This document shows positions 26,268-34,851 of a DNA stretch of 42,840 nucleotides, one piece after another. Each line of letters opens with the position of its first letter. Within the stretch, counting starts at the first letter, position 1. The position numbers and the translations under genes were made by a program. The stretch covers positions 1 through 42,840 of the forward strand of contig JABGPL010000032.1 of the NCBI GenBank assembly GCA_018644935.1, in the 5' to 3' direction. The notes under the pieces are model-generated. The model was given only the letters and a program-made list of their open reading frames with translations, was not told the DNA's origin and ran no database searches. The stretch comes from Calditrichota bacterium (GTDB lineage Bacteria > Electryoneota > AABM5-125-24 > Hatepunaeales > Hatepunaeaceae).

Positions 26268-27276
26268 TCTCTCTGAAACTTACAAGGGTATTTTTGTTTT
26301 CATCCCACAAACTTAATTTGATAGTTTTTAAGCTGCTGCGTATAGATAATGGCTTGATTTCTTGCAGAAGTGAGGTGTTGTCAAGACAAGCCTGGAGTTT
26401 ATAATTTGGGATTCGTGCGTTTGAATGGTGGACATGATGCAAACCAATATTTCCTGTAATCCATTGTAAAATTCCAGGTAGTTTGTAATATGAACTGCTA
26501 TAGAGTGCCGCTTTCTTAAAATCCCACTCCTCATGACGATACCAGTTGGCTGGTTCAAATTGGTGTTGAACATAAAACAACCATATCCCAATCATACCAC
26601 CAAAATAGATAACTGGAACTTGAATCCAGAGGTAAGTCTTAACTCCGATAGAAATGCTCGCAATAACAAGGATTGCTGCCAGCGCAAGATTGGTAATTAT
26701 TATGCTGTTCCTAACCCCACGCCCGGAAACCCTCTGTGGTAATCTATGCAGAATGAAGAACACCCAGATTGGTCCGATTCCAAACAGAACCAATGGATTG
26801 CGATAAACCCGATAGGCAAATTTTTTCCATTTTGAGGCGACTAAGTACTCATTAACAGTCCATGTTGTAATGTCACCAATCCCACGTCGATCCAGATCAG
26901 CAACGGTAGCGTGATGAGTAATATGCTCCCGAGCCCAGCTTTGATATGGAGTGAAAGTCAAAATTCCGAATAAAGTGCCCACTATCTTATTTGCAGTCGA
27001 TGATGTAAAAAATGAATGATGGCAACAATCATGGAAAATTATGAAGATCCGAAAGTAAAAGACTAACATCAACGTGGTTATAATCGGGAGAAACCAGATA
27101 GAAACCCCTCTTCTGAGGATAACAATCGCTACTATCCAAAGCAATAAGTATGGCAGAAAGCTATCGACGATTTGAATGATTGACTTTTTCGTTTCCGATG
27201 AGGCGTACTTTTTGGTCGACTGCTGTAGGTTTTCGATATTCAATTGGGGTTGTTCATGGTTGTGAGCATTATTCAT
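26248..27276 (-). CDS. Fatty acid desaturase (membrane di-iron)
   Basis: 342 residues with four or so hydrophobic hairpin segments and the three histidine boxes of membrane fatty acid desaturases: H82DCCHH87, H118ITHH122 and H280HVHH284. The order and spacing fit DesA/delta-12-type acyl-lipid or acyl-CoA desaturases, which introduce a double bond using O2 and an electron donor such as ferredoxin or cytochrome b5. Oxygen dependence implies the host meets at least microoxic conditions. Regiospecificity cannot be read from the sequence. The C-terminal five residues and the stop derive from an inserted repeat. The original end may have been slightly different, but all catalytic boxes are intact. 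Confidence 0.93.
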   Translation of the reverse strand: MNNAHNHEQPQLNIENLQQSTKKYASSETKKSIIQIVDSFLPYLLLWIVAIVILRRGVSIWFLPIITTLMLVFYFRIFIIFHDCCHHSFFTSSTANKIVGTLFGILTFTPYQSWAREHITHHATVADLDRRGIGDITTWTVNEYLVASKWKKFAYRVYRNPLVLFGIGPIWVFFILHRLPQRVSGRGVRNSIIITNLALAAILVIASISIGVKTYLWIQVPVIYFGGMIGIWLFYVQHQFEPANWYRHEEWDFKKAALYSSSYYKLPGILQWITGNIGLHHVHHSNARIPNYKLQACLDNTSLLQEIKPLSIRSSLKTIKLSLWDENKNTLVSFREIRGQYT

Positions 27277-27578
27277 TAAGATGTTAATCTAACAGACACA
27301 TGGTCCCTTAAACCAAACTCATGATTTCAATGGGACTTTCTATAAAATACGTATTTAACCCCAACCACAATTGTATTCTTCAATTGCCAAAAATTATTCA
27401 TAGCATTTTTTTGAACCTAATTAACCTGACTACAAATGAATTTTTCCCAGGCTCAACTCTCAATTGCATCAGACTCGTGCATGCGCTATTTATGTCGGTG
27501 GTCAATATTGTCTTTTTTTACCCGGAAATAAGTATTATCTTTTAAAGATATCAAAGTTTAAGTTTACCTGAGGTTACC
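27277..27578. other. Divergent intergenic region (promoters of desaturase and duplicated surface protein)
   Basis: About 300 AT-rich bases between two divergently transcribed genes. It should contain both promoters, but I cannot assign boxes. No dispersed palindrome is seen here. Confidence 0.5.
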
Positions 27579-30428
27579 ATGACAACGATTCGTCTTTTAA
27601 TATTAATTTTGCTCAGCGTTTGTATAACAGTTCCAGCCACAATTCTAGCTGACCCGGTTATAGCCATCGATCTTGATGAGATTGAAACTATGCTTAATAC
27701 TGGTGATATAGAAGAACACTTTTTCAATATCTTTAATGAGGGTGATGAAGAACTACGTTTCACAGTTAATCACGAGATCGTTGCAGAACCCGGAAGGGAT
27801 CTGGCAAATCGGTCGGCAAGGAAGATCAATGGGAAAGACCGCGTTGGACCCCGACGTGATGATTTTGGTGATCGAATAGAAGAATATGAATTAGATGGAG
27901 TCGGCTGGACGGGTTTAGCCTATGATGGTGAACTTATGTGGGGCATTAGTGCCGAACAGGGAATGATTGCCCTTGACCCTGTTGAGGGAGAGGTTGTAGA
28001 AATCATTAACAGAAATGGATTCCACATGGGTTTAGCCTACGATGGGGAATCATTTTGGACAGGCACTCTCGTTGATCGGGATGAAGTAGCTTTTTTGCAG
28101 CGAATTGATCGTGAGGGCAATATCAACCAGACACTTGAAGTACCAGGAATGTGGATTTCTGGTGTAGCTTATGATGGTGAAAACTTGTGGTATTACAGTT
28201 TTAACGGTGACCCGGATGGTAGGATTGAGATGATAATTAGACAGATAACAACTGATGGAGAACTTTTACGGGAAGTCAATTGTAACAATATTTTTGAGGG
28301 ATTTTTTTTATCACTCGCTTATGTGCCTGAACATGAAGGCGGCAACATTTGGGCTATCAATTGGGAAGCAAGAACACTTAACCAGCTTGATATTTCAAGA
28401 GATGATCCTGAAATTATCCAGCAGACAGGAATAATAGGTAACCAGGGAGATGGAGACGGGACCTACGGGTTAGAACATGATGGTGAGAACATGTGGTATT
28501 GTAATGGGGGACGAATCTGGTATGTTATTGATGATGGACTTGGTGAAAATAGTTGGTTGAGTTCTGAGCCCGATGAGGGTGAGATCGAAGCTGGGGGCGA
28601 TTTAGATATCATCGTAACTATCGACGCAACAGGTTTGATAGAAGGACTGTATGAGGCAGAAATTCACATTCTAAGTAACGACCCGGAAAATAATGATGTT
28701 GCAATTAATGTGAGGATGGATGTTACTGGAGTACCTATCATAGAGGCAGTCTGGGAGGAAGAGGTCGGATACCCCGATGTGATCAACTGGAATGAAGCCT
28801 ATCTCGATCTATTTACCGGTGGAGCTTTTGAAATTGCTGTGACGATTGCGAACATCGGTACAGCACAACTTATTGTTGAGGATATTTATAGTGAATCGGA
28901 AGTTTTCACAGCCGACCAGACCAACTTTGATCTAAATCCCGGTGAAGAAATAGCTCTGAGTTTCATTCTGGAAACTGAAAATGAGGGCGTTTTTGAGTCA
29001 GAAATGGTAGTGGTCTGGAACTCTCCGGATGGTGAAGACTATTCTATCCCGGTAATTGCCAGAACGTTTATGCCTCCGGTAATCGAAGCGGATCAACAAG
29101 CCATTGAAACCCAACTTGAAGTTGGGGATTCGGAAGAACATGTTTTAAATCTATCAAATACAGGGAATTCAAATCTGCGTTTCATGATTGAATCCGAAAT
29201 AATATCCGAACCCGGAATGGATTTTAATGAACGTTCATTCATAAGGCCTGTAAATAACCAATCCGGACCTCGTCGTGATGATCTTGGCGAAATTGTTGGT
29301 CAGCATAACGTTGGTGAGTGGGGTTGGACAGGGTTAGCATATGATGGAGAACTCATGTGGGGAATATCCCCTGAGGCTGGTATGATGGCCTTCGATCCCA
29401 TGACATCGGAAATTGTTGAAAATGTCGAGTTAGAGAGAGAATATTACGGCATGGCATATGACGGTGAATCATTCTGGGTTGGATCTGAGGGTGGTGATGA
29501 CAATTGGATGGCAAGATTGCTCAGATTAGACCGAAATGGTCAAATTGAGCAGACCATTGTTGTACAGGGCTGGATGGCTACAGGAGTAACTTTCGACGGG
29601 GAAAATCTGTGGTATTACTCAATAGGTGAAGAAGATGGAGACCGAAACATTGTAATTAGACAAATCACGGTCGAAGGTGAATTGATTCGAGAGATTAATT
29701 GCAATAATATCTTTGAGGGGAATCCCCTTTCACTCGCTTACGTTTCTGAGCACGAGGACGGTAACCTATGGGTGATTGATTGGGAAACAAGGGTACTTTA
29801 TCAGTTTGACGTTTCCGTTGATGATCCTCAAATCCTTCAACAAACCCAAATCAACGGCGCAAATATATTCGGACTTGAACACGACGGTGAAAATTTATGG
29901 TACTGCACGGTCAATGATATCTGGTACGTTATCGAGGATGGGATCAGTGAGAAACAATGGTTAACATTCAATCCAGAAGATGGAGAGATTGAACCAGACT
30001 TTGACTTAGACATCTTTGTTACAGTAGACGCAACTGAATTTATTGAAGGTGCCTATGAGGCTGATCTGCACTTTCTGTCGAATGACCCGAACACTCCGGA
30101 TCTGACTGTTAGCGTTCTCATGGAAATTGGACAATCGAGTGCTCCCGGGGAAACATCCGTGCCAATCAGCTACAACCTTTCAGCGGCATATCCGAATCCG
30201 TTCAATTCCTCAACCCGATTTGATTTTGATATACCAAAATCCGGTTTTGTGTCCATTTCAATTTTTGACGTCTCTGGTCGACTGATTGCCTTGATCAGAG
30301 ACGACCAATTTGAAGCTGGTCATCATCAAATCATCTGGAATGCCGATGGTTTTGCGAATGGTGTGTATGTGGTGCAAATGCATGTCAATGATTTTCACGC
30401 AAACACGAAGGTCGTGTTGGTCAAGTAA
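27579..30428 (+). CDS. Secreted protein with two large tandem domains and sorting domain
   Basis: 949 residues starting at ATG 27579 (GAGG five bases upstream), with signal peptide MTTIRLLILILLSVCITVPATILA. Residues about 25-385 and 501-850 are two copies of one unit. Each starts with an anchor Ig-like segment (IETML.TGDIEEH.FNI), then 'GPRRDD', then propeller-like strands with repeated LAYDGE-x-x-W motifs and a final 'SNDP' Ig segment. A unique region (about 390-500, TIANIGTAQLIVEDIYSESEVF) lies between them. The C-terminal sorting module has YPNPFNSSTRFDF, GVYVVQM and NTKVVLVK. It is probably a surface-exposed binding protein. The duplication is recent enough to keep long stretches of identity (for example GEDGE/LAYV.EHE.GN.W). 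Confidence 0.85.
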   Translation: MTTIRLLILILLSVCITVPATILADPVIAIDLDEIETMLNTGDIEEHFFNIFNEGDEELRFTVNHEIVAEPGRDLANRSARKINGKDRVGPRRDDFGDRIEEYELDGVGWTGLAYDGELMWGISAEQGMIALDPVEGEVVEIINRNGFHMGLAYDGESFWTGTLVDRDEVAFLQRIDREGNINQTLEVPGMWISGVAYDGENLWYYSFNGDPDGRIEMIIRQITTDGELLREVNCNNIFEGFFLSLAYVPEHEGGNIWAINWEARTLNQLDISRDDPEIIQQTGIIGNQGDGDGTYGLEHDGENMWYCNGGRIWYVIDDGLGENSWLSSEPDEGEIEAGGDLDIIVTIDATGLIEGLYEAEIHILSNDPENNDVAINVRMDVTGVPIIEAVWEEEVGYPDVINWNEAYLDLFTGGAFEIAVTIANIGTAQLIVEDIYSESEVFTADQTNFDLNPGEEIALSFILETENEGVFESEMVVVWNSPDGEDYSIPVIARTFMPPVIEADQQAIETQLEVGDSEEHVLNLSNTGNSNLRFMIESEIISEPGMDFNERSFIRPVNNQSGPRRDDLGEIVGQHNVGEWGWTGLAYDGELMWGISPEAGMMAFDPMTSEIVENVELEREYYGMAYDGESFWVGSEGGDDNWMARLLRLDRNGQIEQTIVVQGWMATGVTFDGENLWYYSIGEEDGDRNIVIRQITVEGELIREINCNNIFEGNPLSLAYVSEHEDGNLWVIDWETRVLYQFDVSVDDPQILQQTQINGANIFGLEHDGENLWYCTVNDIWYVIEDGISEKQWLTFNPEDGEIEPDFDLDIFVTVDATEFIEGAYEADLHFLSNDPNTPDLTVSVLMEIGQSSAPGETSVPISYNLSAAYPNPFNSSTRFDFDIPKSGFVSISIFDVSGRLIALIRDDQFEAGHHQIIWNADGFANGVYVVQMHVNDFHANTKVVLVK

Positions 30429-30486
30429 TTTGGAACTTGTTTTAGAACGGCACAGGTCTATTTAATGGATTTAAATAGGTAAAAAA

Positions 30487-30870
30487 ATGAACGAGAAAGA
30501 AAACAGTTCAATCGGTAAAATTGTCTGGCATGATCTAACCGTCGACAATGCCGATTCAGTAAAGGATTTCTACTGTAAAGTTGTGGGATGGTCCTCTTCC
30601 GAGCACGATATGGGAGAATACAACGACCATAATATCAATCTCCAGTCAAGTGGTGAAACAGTCGCTGGAATATGTAATGCCCGGGGCAGCAATGCGAAAA
30701 TTCCCCCTCAGTGGTTGCTATATGTCAATGTGAGTGATGTGCAGGAAAGTGCACAACTCTGCATCGAACTTGGGGGGAAAGTAATTGATGGACCACGAAA
30801 AATGGGAAAAAGCGATTTCTGTATAATCGAAGACCCCGCAGGTGCCGTACTGGCATTGATTTCTGCATGA
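30487..30870 (+). CDS. VOC (glyoxalase/bleomycin-resistance) family protein
   Basis: 127 residues with the paired beta-alpha-beta-beta-beta modules of the vicinal oxygen chelate fold. Module one is IVWHDLTVDNADSVKDFYCKVVGW; module two is WLLYVNVSDVQESAQLCIELGGKVIDGP ending FCIIEDPAGAVLALI. The PxG-type end (DPAGA) is typical. VOC proteins bind metal and act on small molecules such as methylglyoxal adducts or antibiotics; the substrate is not evident here. The stop lies 71 bases before the next start, so the two could be co-transcribed. Confidence 0.85.
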   Translation: MNEKENSSIGKIVWHDLTVDNADSVKDFYCKVVGWSSSEHDMGEYNDHNINLQSSGETVAGICNARGSNAKIPPQWLLYVNVSDVQESAQLCIELGGKVIDGPRKMGKSDFCIIEDPAGAVLALISA

Positions 30871-30941
30871 AACGCAAATTTTTTCCAGGTTCGGATAACC
30901 AGGGTTACGTTGATCTAATAAAAAACAATGAAGGTGATATT

Positions 30942-31598
30942 ATGCATAAACTCATATGTCTTACTATTCTTTTAACATGTCTATTCCTGAATGTTTCAAA
31001 TACGCTCGCTCAGGGAGACTTGTTGAACGAAACACCGCTCCATGCCATTCCTGAGGAGATGACTTTTGAGGAATATCAAGACGCAAACCGGAGAATGCTT
31101 AGCGGGATACTGGTTTCATCGTTGGTACCTGTGCCTGGAATGATGCATTTCTATGCCGGTGAAAAGAAAACCGGGTACCGTCTGCTCGCAGTATCCGGGA
31201 TTGGCGTACTGAGTATTCTGGGCGGTTTGGCTAGTATGACTGAAGAAGGAGACGGGTGGTTGGACACCGATTATGAGACTGTGGATATTGGAACTGAGAG
31301 ATATGAGAAAATCCCGGTACTTATATACGAGGAAAACGGAGAGGAAAACACCGGTTATTCTCTAAGGAAACTCCCCAAGGAACATGAAGGAGGCGCACTC
31401 GGCGTTTCTTTAATGATTCTTGGTGGTGGAGCGATCATCGCCTGCCATCTATACGACTGGATTCATGGAATTCACACCATAGAAACCAAACGCGACCGCG
31501 TAAGGTTCAAATACGGCAAACAGCTTAGCTTCAGCATGGACCCGATGATAGACCTTGACAGGCAATTCGCTGGTGTTTCGCTTGGGGTTAAGTTTTAG
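30942..31598 (+). CDS. Exported small membrane protein, PGxxHFYAGE-type
   Basis: 218 residues starting at ATG 30942 (AAGGTG upstream), chosen because the signal peptide MHKLICLTILLTCLFLNVSNTLAQ begins there; a longer frame from 30867 adds only a non-signal leader. Two hydrophobic hairpins follow: about 70-90 (LVPVPGMMHFYAGEKKTGY), about 95-115, and again about 155-180 (ALGVSLMILGGGAIIACHLYDW). The Pro-Gly-x-x-H-F-Y-A-G-x-K-x-x-G-Y pattern resembles DUF5683/TM2-like small membrane proteins of FCB bacteria. This resemblance is from memory and weak. The function is unknown. Confidence 0.68.
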   Translation: MHKLICLTILLTCLFLNVSNTLAQGDLLNETPLHAIPEEMTFEEYQDANRRMLSGILVSSLVPVPGMMHFYAGEKKTGYRLLAVSGIGVLSILGGLASMTEEGDGWLDTDYETVDIGTERYEKIPVLIYEENGEENTGYSLRKLPKEHEGGALGVSLMILGGGAIIACHLYDWIHGIHTIETKRDRVRFKYGKQLSFSMDPMIDLDRQFAGVSLGVKF

Positions 31599-31710
31599 GT
31601 CAGTGGTCTGATGTGTTGTGGTACTGTGGTGTTGGGGAGTTGGGGGACACTGTTTGGTTTGTCCAGATATGGTTCTCCTCAGATGTGATTTAAGTTCAAT
31701 GAGACAACGT

Positions 31711-31775
31711 GGCGCGGGATCTCATCCCGCCAAATTCTGTTGTTCGTATTGAAACCGTCGGGTTAAGAACCCGAC
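31711..31775. repeat. Two unrelated palindromes between convergent genes
   Basis: 31711-31731 has stem GGCgCGGGAT/ATCCCGcC around CTC. 31757-31775 is GTCGGGTT-AAG-AACCCGAC, a perfect 8-bp stem with a 3-base loop. Both lie between the stops of the membrane protein and the HAD gene. Neither has a T-tract. Confidence 0.65.
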
Positions 31776-31800
31776 CTATGAAACTTCCCCGCATAATGAC

Positions 31801-32553
31801 TTAAATAAACGAAAGCAGCTCCCCCAAACTGGAAATTGTCTGGAACTTTCCATGGATCTGATCTATCTTTTTCACGCTGTAAATTTGGGGTGCATCTTCA
31901 ATGTCAGGGGTTGTTGAGTCTGTGCTGTTGTCCAGTCTCTCTATCAAAATGGGCAACATCCCCGCTGCTATGGCCGCTTGAATATCCTCGTCTGAATCTC
32001 CGACATATGCTACTTCATGCGGTGACAATCCAGTTGCAGATAAAGACTGCTCGAATATTTCAGGATCAGGCTTCTTTATCCCGACTTCACCAGAGATGGT
32101 GATATTATCAAAAAGACCATCTATTCCGTATAGTGAGAGGTACTTATGAACATTACGGGGGTGGTCAAAATTGCTTACAAGGCAAAGCTTCATCTTTTTT
32201 TTAAGCTTCTGCAACACGCCCACAGTGGTTGGGTCAAGTACTATTTCACGTTGCCATACTTCAACGATCAAATCGGCGATAGAACTAATGTCTTTATCAC
32301 TGATGTTAATTTGGTGGGAGATGCACATATACTTGACACGTTTCTCGAAAAGTGTCAGGTTTTGATCGGTTATAGCAGGTTCTGCCCTGTCAAAAAACCG
32401 CTCACATTCCTTTGAAAACTCCCCTTTTGTTAATGTAAGACCATGTTCTTTAAGTGACATAAAAAAATGATGCAGCCAATCAGCCCATGCTTTTTTCATA
32501 TCACCATATATAAAAAGGGTTCCGTATAAATCAAAGAAAATCCCGCGTATCAT
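31801..32553 (-). CDS. HAD-superfamily phosphatase-like hydrolase
   Basis: 250 residues from ATG 32553, supported by GAGG five bases upstream; a longer frame from 32589 would need GTG. The HAD motifs are in order: FFDLYGTL (nucleophile Asp8), VSNFD (motif II Ser), the KKPDPEIF lysine (motif III) and GDSDEDI (motif IV acidic pair). The alpha-helical cap between motif I and II (about 20-95) makes it a subclass I HAD like phosphoglycolate or N-acylneuraminate-9-phosphatases. The real substrate cannot be told. No operon partner is evident: the next minus-strand gene upstream (32755) has its own terminator. Confidence 0.88.
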   Translation of the reverse strand: MIRGIFFDLYGTLFIYGDMKKAWADWLHHFFMSLKEHGLTLTKGEFSKECERFFDRAEPAITDQNLTLFEKRVKYMCISHQINISDKDISSIADLIVEVWQREIVLDPTTVGVLQKLKKKMKLCLVSNFDHPRNVHKYLSLYGIDGLFDNITISGEVGIKKPDPEIFEQSLSATGLSPHEVAYVGDSDEDIQAAIAAGMLPILIERLDNSTDSTTPDIEDAPQIYSVKKIDQIHGKFQTISSLGELLSFI

Positions 32554-32579
32554 CCAAACCTCTTTTGTGTTGTTAACTC

Positions 32580-32601
32580 CCCGGACCACAAGGGCTCCGG
32601 G
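32580..32601. repeat. Imperfect palindrome (CCCGGA / TCCGGG)
   Basis: CCCGGA at 32580-32585 pairs with TCCGGG at 32596-32601. It lies in the leader of the HAD gene rather than behind a stop codon. Confidence 0.5.
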
Positions 32602-32707
32602 CTACTCCTGTCATTTACCAGGTCGGTATAATTCACATTAGTTCAGCGGATAATACCATAATGCCTTTTCTTCAGGGAATTACGAACTGACACCACCGTT
32701 TAAAACA

Positions 32708-32737
32708 CAGGCATGGGAATAGCGGTTCCCATGCCTG
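32708..32737 (-). terminator. Strong hairpin behind the small Lys-rich gene
   Basis: A perfect 12-bp stem (CAGGCATGGGAA / TTCCCATGCCTG) with a six-base loop, 17 bases past the stop of the small gene at 32755. On the minus strand it is followed by TGTTTTAAAC, a poor but present T-tract, so termination is likely. Confidence 0.65.
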
Positions 32738-32754
32738 ATTCACTGTTTGGATTA

Positions 32755-32874
32755 TCAAACTCTTGAAGTATTCTTCTGCTGCTTATCCTGTTGCTTCTTT
32801 GATTTCTTATCCACTTTGCTCTTCTTCTGCTTCTGCTCTTTTGCCTTGTCCTTTTTTCCGCCTTTGTCTCCCAT
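32755..32874 (-). CDS. Very small Lys/Gln-rich protein (39 residues)
   Basis: A 39-codon gene: ATG 32872-32874, preceded by AGAGG about nine bases upstream; stop TGA at 32755-32757. The product MGDKGGKKDKAKEQKQ... contains roughly 40% Lys, several Gln, and no hydrophobic core, so it should be unstructured and strongly basic. From memory, short proteins with the same MGDKG-KKDKAK start occur in many bacteria as conserved hypothetical genes, which supports this being real. A strong hairpin follows the stop. It may bind nucleic acids or ribosomes, judged from charge only. Confidence 0.75.
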   Translation of the reverse strand: MGDKGGKKDKAKEQKQKKSKVDKKSKKQQDKQQKNTSRV

Positions 32875-33153
32875 TGGTCAGTTCCTCTTTTGATTGAGTT
32901 TGCACTTTATCAGATTTTCTTTATCAACTTACCAATTGCCCTAATTGCAATTTATTGAAAGATTAATCATAATGCCAATAACAATTTAAGAAAATTTTAC
33001 TGGCTTTAAATATGATGCTTTTTTTATTAACATTTAACAATCTCCCCTCAATCAAACAGGAAGATTGCACAATCAGCATTAGCACGATATGTTTTGTAGA
33101 CAACCTGTTTTATTAACATCACCTTTCAAACCCCGTGGAATTCGGATTAAAGT

Positions 33154-33900
33154 ATGAAGTTTTTAGAAAAAACACTATTGGTAACTCTTGTTTGTACAGT
33201 CATTTCCTGCTTTTACTTTGATATTGCCAGTGCCGATGAAACTGATACAACGGAATTTGTTTATGTTTTTCACGGACTTGGTCGCCCCAAATCTGCCATG
33301 TGGCTGATGGCTGCCAGGCTTGAGAATGCTGGTTACTCGGTCGAAAAGATAGGTTACCATTCTTTGATTGAATCACCCGAAGAGATAATGCTTGATATCT
33401 CTGAGCAGATCTCCGCCAGTCTACCGCAAGACAACCGGACAATTCACTTCGTAGGGCATTCAATGGGTGGATTACTGATCCGTGCCTATCTGGACAGCAA
33501 CAAAGTCGAACATCTTGGTAGAGTAGTCCTCATAGGAACGCCTAATCAAGGCTCCGCTTTGGTTGATAAATACCGTGACAAATGGTGGATGAAGATTTTA
33601 GGACCTATGCCCCGTGCGCTCGGCACTGACAGCACAGGTTTCCATAAATCTATCGGTGATCCATACTATCCGGTTGGCATCATCGCCGGGATTGCAAAAT
33701 GGAAAAATGAGGATGTGCTCCCTGGAGATGATGACGGAATAGTACCGCTGGAGTCCGCCAAGCTCAAAGGGATGACAGATATTATAACTGTCGAAAGTGG
33801 ACATACTATGCTCAGGTATGATAAGGATGTTGCGGATCAGACGATAGAATTTTTGCGGAATGGGATGTTTAGGGAAGATGAGCCTTTGATTGAAAGGTAA
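33154..33900 (+). CDS. Secreted alpha/beta hydrolase (lipase/esterase-like)
   Basis: 248 residues with an N-terminal signal peptide (about 5-27, ending DIASADE). The fold is that of PGAP1/LipA-like lipases: VFHGLGRPKSAMW oxyanion loop, nucleophile S103 in FVGHSMGGLLIRAY, Asp of the DDDGIVPLESA region (191-194) and H217 in ESGHTML. The triad is complete, unlike the hydrolase-like lipoprotein at 24058. It probably acts on ester or lipid substrates in the periplasm or outside. The 280 bases upstream (32875-33153) are AT-rich, hold no gene and should contain its promoter. Confidence 0.87.
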   Translation: MKFLEKTLLVTLVCTVISCFYFDIASADETDTTEFVYVFHGLGRPKSAMWLMAARLENAGYSVEKIGYHSLIESPEEIMLDISEQISASLPQDNRTIHFVGHSMGGLLIRAYLDSNKVEHLGRVVLIGTPNQGSALVDKYRDKWWMKILGPMPRALGTDSTGFHKSIGDPYYPVGIIAGIAKWKNEDVLPGDDDGIVPLESAKLKGMTDIITVESGHTMLRYDKDVADQTIEFLRNGMFREDEPLIER

Positions 33901-33963
33901 AGTTCAGGAGCGAATGCTCGCGCAGGCAGACACCCCCTTCTGCCAGTTAAACCTTTGTTATTA

Positions 33964-33986
33964 CTGTCACACGAGGGCGGTGACAG
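33964..33986. repeat. CTGTCAC palindrome (relative of 7266-7289)
   Basis: CTGTCAC/GTGACAG stem around ACGAGGGCG. The left half CTGTCACACG and the right end GTGACAGC(A/G)CG match the element at 7266-7293. It lies between the lipase stop and the antitoxin stop (convergent genes); a further short GGCAGA/TCTGCC hairpin is at 33925-33944. Confidence 0.6.
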
Positions 33987-34004
33987 CACGAGATGTATTA
34001 CCAT

Positions 34005-34307
34005 CTACCCCACAGGCACCATATCAACATTAACACGCCGGTTCAAAACTGACGCAACTTTGAGAAGTGTGCGAATCGAGAGACGCTCGTACCCACCACT
34101 TTCAAGACGAGCAATAGCAGACTGAGTGGTCCCTATCTGTTCAGCAACCTGTGCCTGTGTCAGTCCGACCTCCCGCCGAGCAGAACGGATTTTCTCAGCC
34201 AGTTGTAATCGTTTGCGTTCCTCCTCCACAAGAGTGGAAAGTTCTGCATCGCGAGAAAGCTGATCCCGAAGTATGGCAGTTGCGCATGATGTTTTGTTCT
34301 TACTCAT
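34005..34307 (-). CDS. XRE-type helix-turn-helix antitoxin
   Basis: 100 residues. Residues about 38-92 form a Cro/C1-type HTH (GLTQAQVAEQIGTTQSAIARLESGG...LSIRTLLKVASVLNRRV). It starts eight bases inside the end of the toxin gene, giving a toxin-first HigBA/RelE-like pair. It should neutralise the toxin and repress the operon. The N-terminal part (about 1-37) is charged and helical, as expected for a toxin-binding segment. Confidence 0.88.
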   Translation of the reverse strand: MSKNKTSCATAILRDQLSRDAELSTLVEEERKRLQLAEKIRSARREVGLTQAQVAEQIGTTQSAIARLESGGYERLSIRTLLKVASVLNRRVNVDMVPVG

Positions 34308-34686
34308 TGTCTAATCTTGTTTGAAATGTATGTTTTATTGGGTTTTGTTCAAAAGATCTTTTTCTAAGAACTGCTATTTTCAGGTCACTTGCCGGGATTA
34401 CATCTTCTTTAGTCAATCCATGTGCCAGCACCACGACCTCGCGTCCGTGAAAGAAATATAGAATACGGTAGTTAACTCGTCCCAATGCCCACCGCAGTTC
34501 ATATACTCCGTCCTGAACATAATCAGCTTCCGGTCTTCTGAGCTCAAAACCACATTCTTCCAACCGGAAGATTCGAGCAATTCCTTTTGCACGAGGTTTC
34601 TTAGGCAGACCATTCAGCCACTCAAGAACGGATGCTCTTGCATTGTCATCCGCAAAAAATATGATTTTTGTCATAGGTTTAATCAT
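34300..34686 (-). CDS. RelE/HigB-like toxin (Gp49-like)
   Basis: 128 residues of the phage-derived Gp49-like/HigB family in the RelE superfamily: SVLEWLNGLPKKPRAKGIARIFRLEECG, LRRPEADYVQDGVYELRWALGRVNYRILYFF, VVVLAHGLTKEDVIPASD. Members are mRNA endonucleases, often ribosome-dependent. The core Arg/Lys and the ELR-x(6)-YRI strand are retained, so it is probably active. The start may be ATG 34686 or the ATG at 34674. It overlaps the antitoxin gene by eight bases. Confidence 0.88.
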   Translation of the reverse strand: MIKPMTKIIFFADDNARASVLEWLNGLPKKPRAKGIARIFRLEECGFELRRPEADYVQDGVYELRWALGRVNYRILYFFHGREVVVLAHGLTKEDVIPASDLKIAVLRKRSFEQNPIKHTFQTRLDNE

Positions 34687-34851
34687 AATATAGCAAATTT
34701 GTGATAATTAATCAAGTCAACGAAGAAAGAGGTTAATATTTATTATGAGCACTTTCAGAGAGCCTCGCGACTTAATTAATTGGTTGGAGATTTGTTGTTA
34801 GAAGAACCTACCGACCTCTATAAGTTTTACCATCTTTGAATATTAGAAAAA

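Noticed and set aside
27321..27545. 74-residue plus-strand frame in the divergent region
   Set aside because: No ribosome binding site, no recognisable pattern, and located where both promoters must lie.
30867..30941. ATGA overlap suggesting that the membrane protein starts at 30867
   Set aside because: The extension is charged and precedes a perfect signal peptide starting at 30942, which has its own ribosome binding site.
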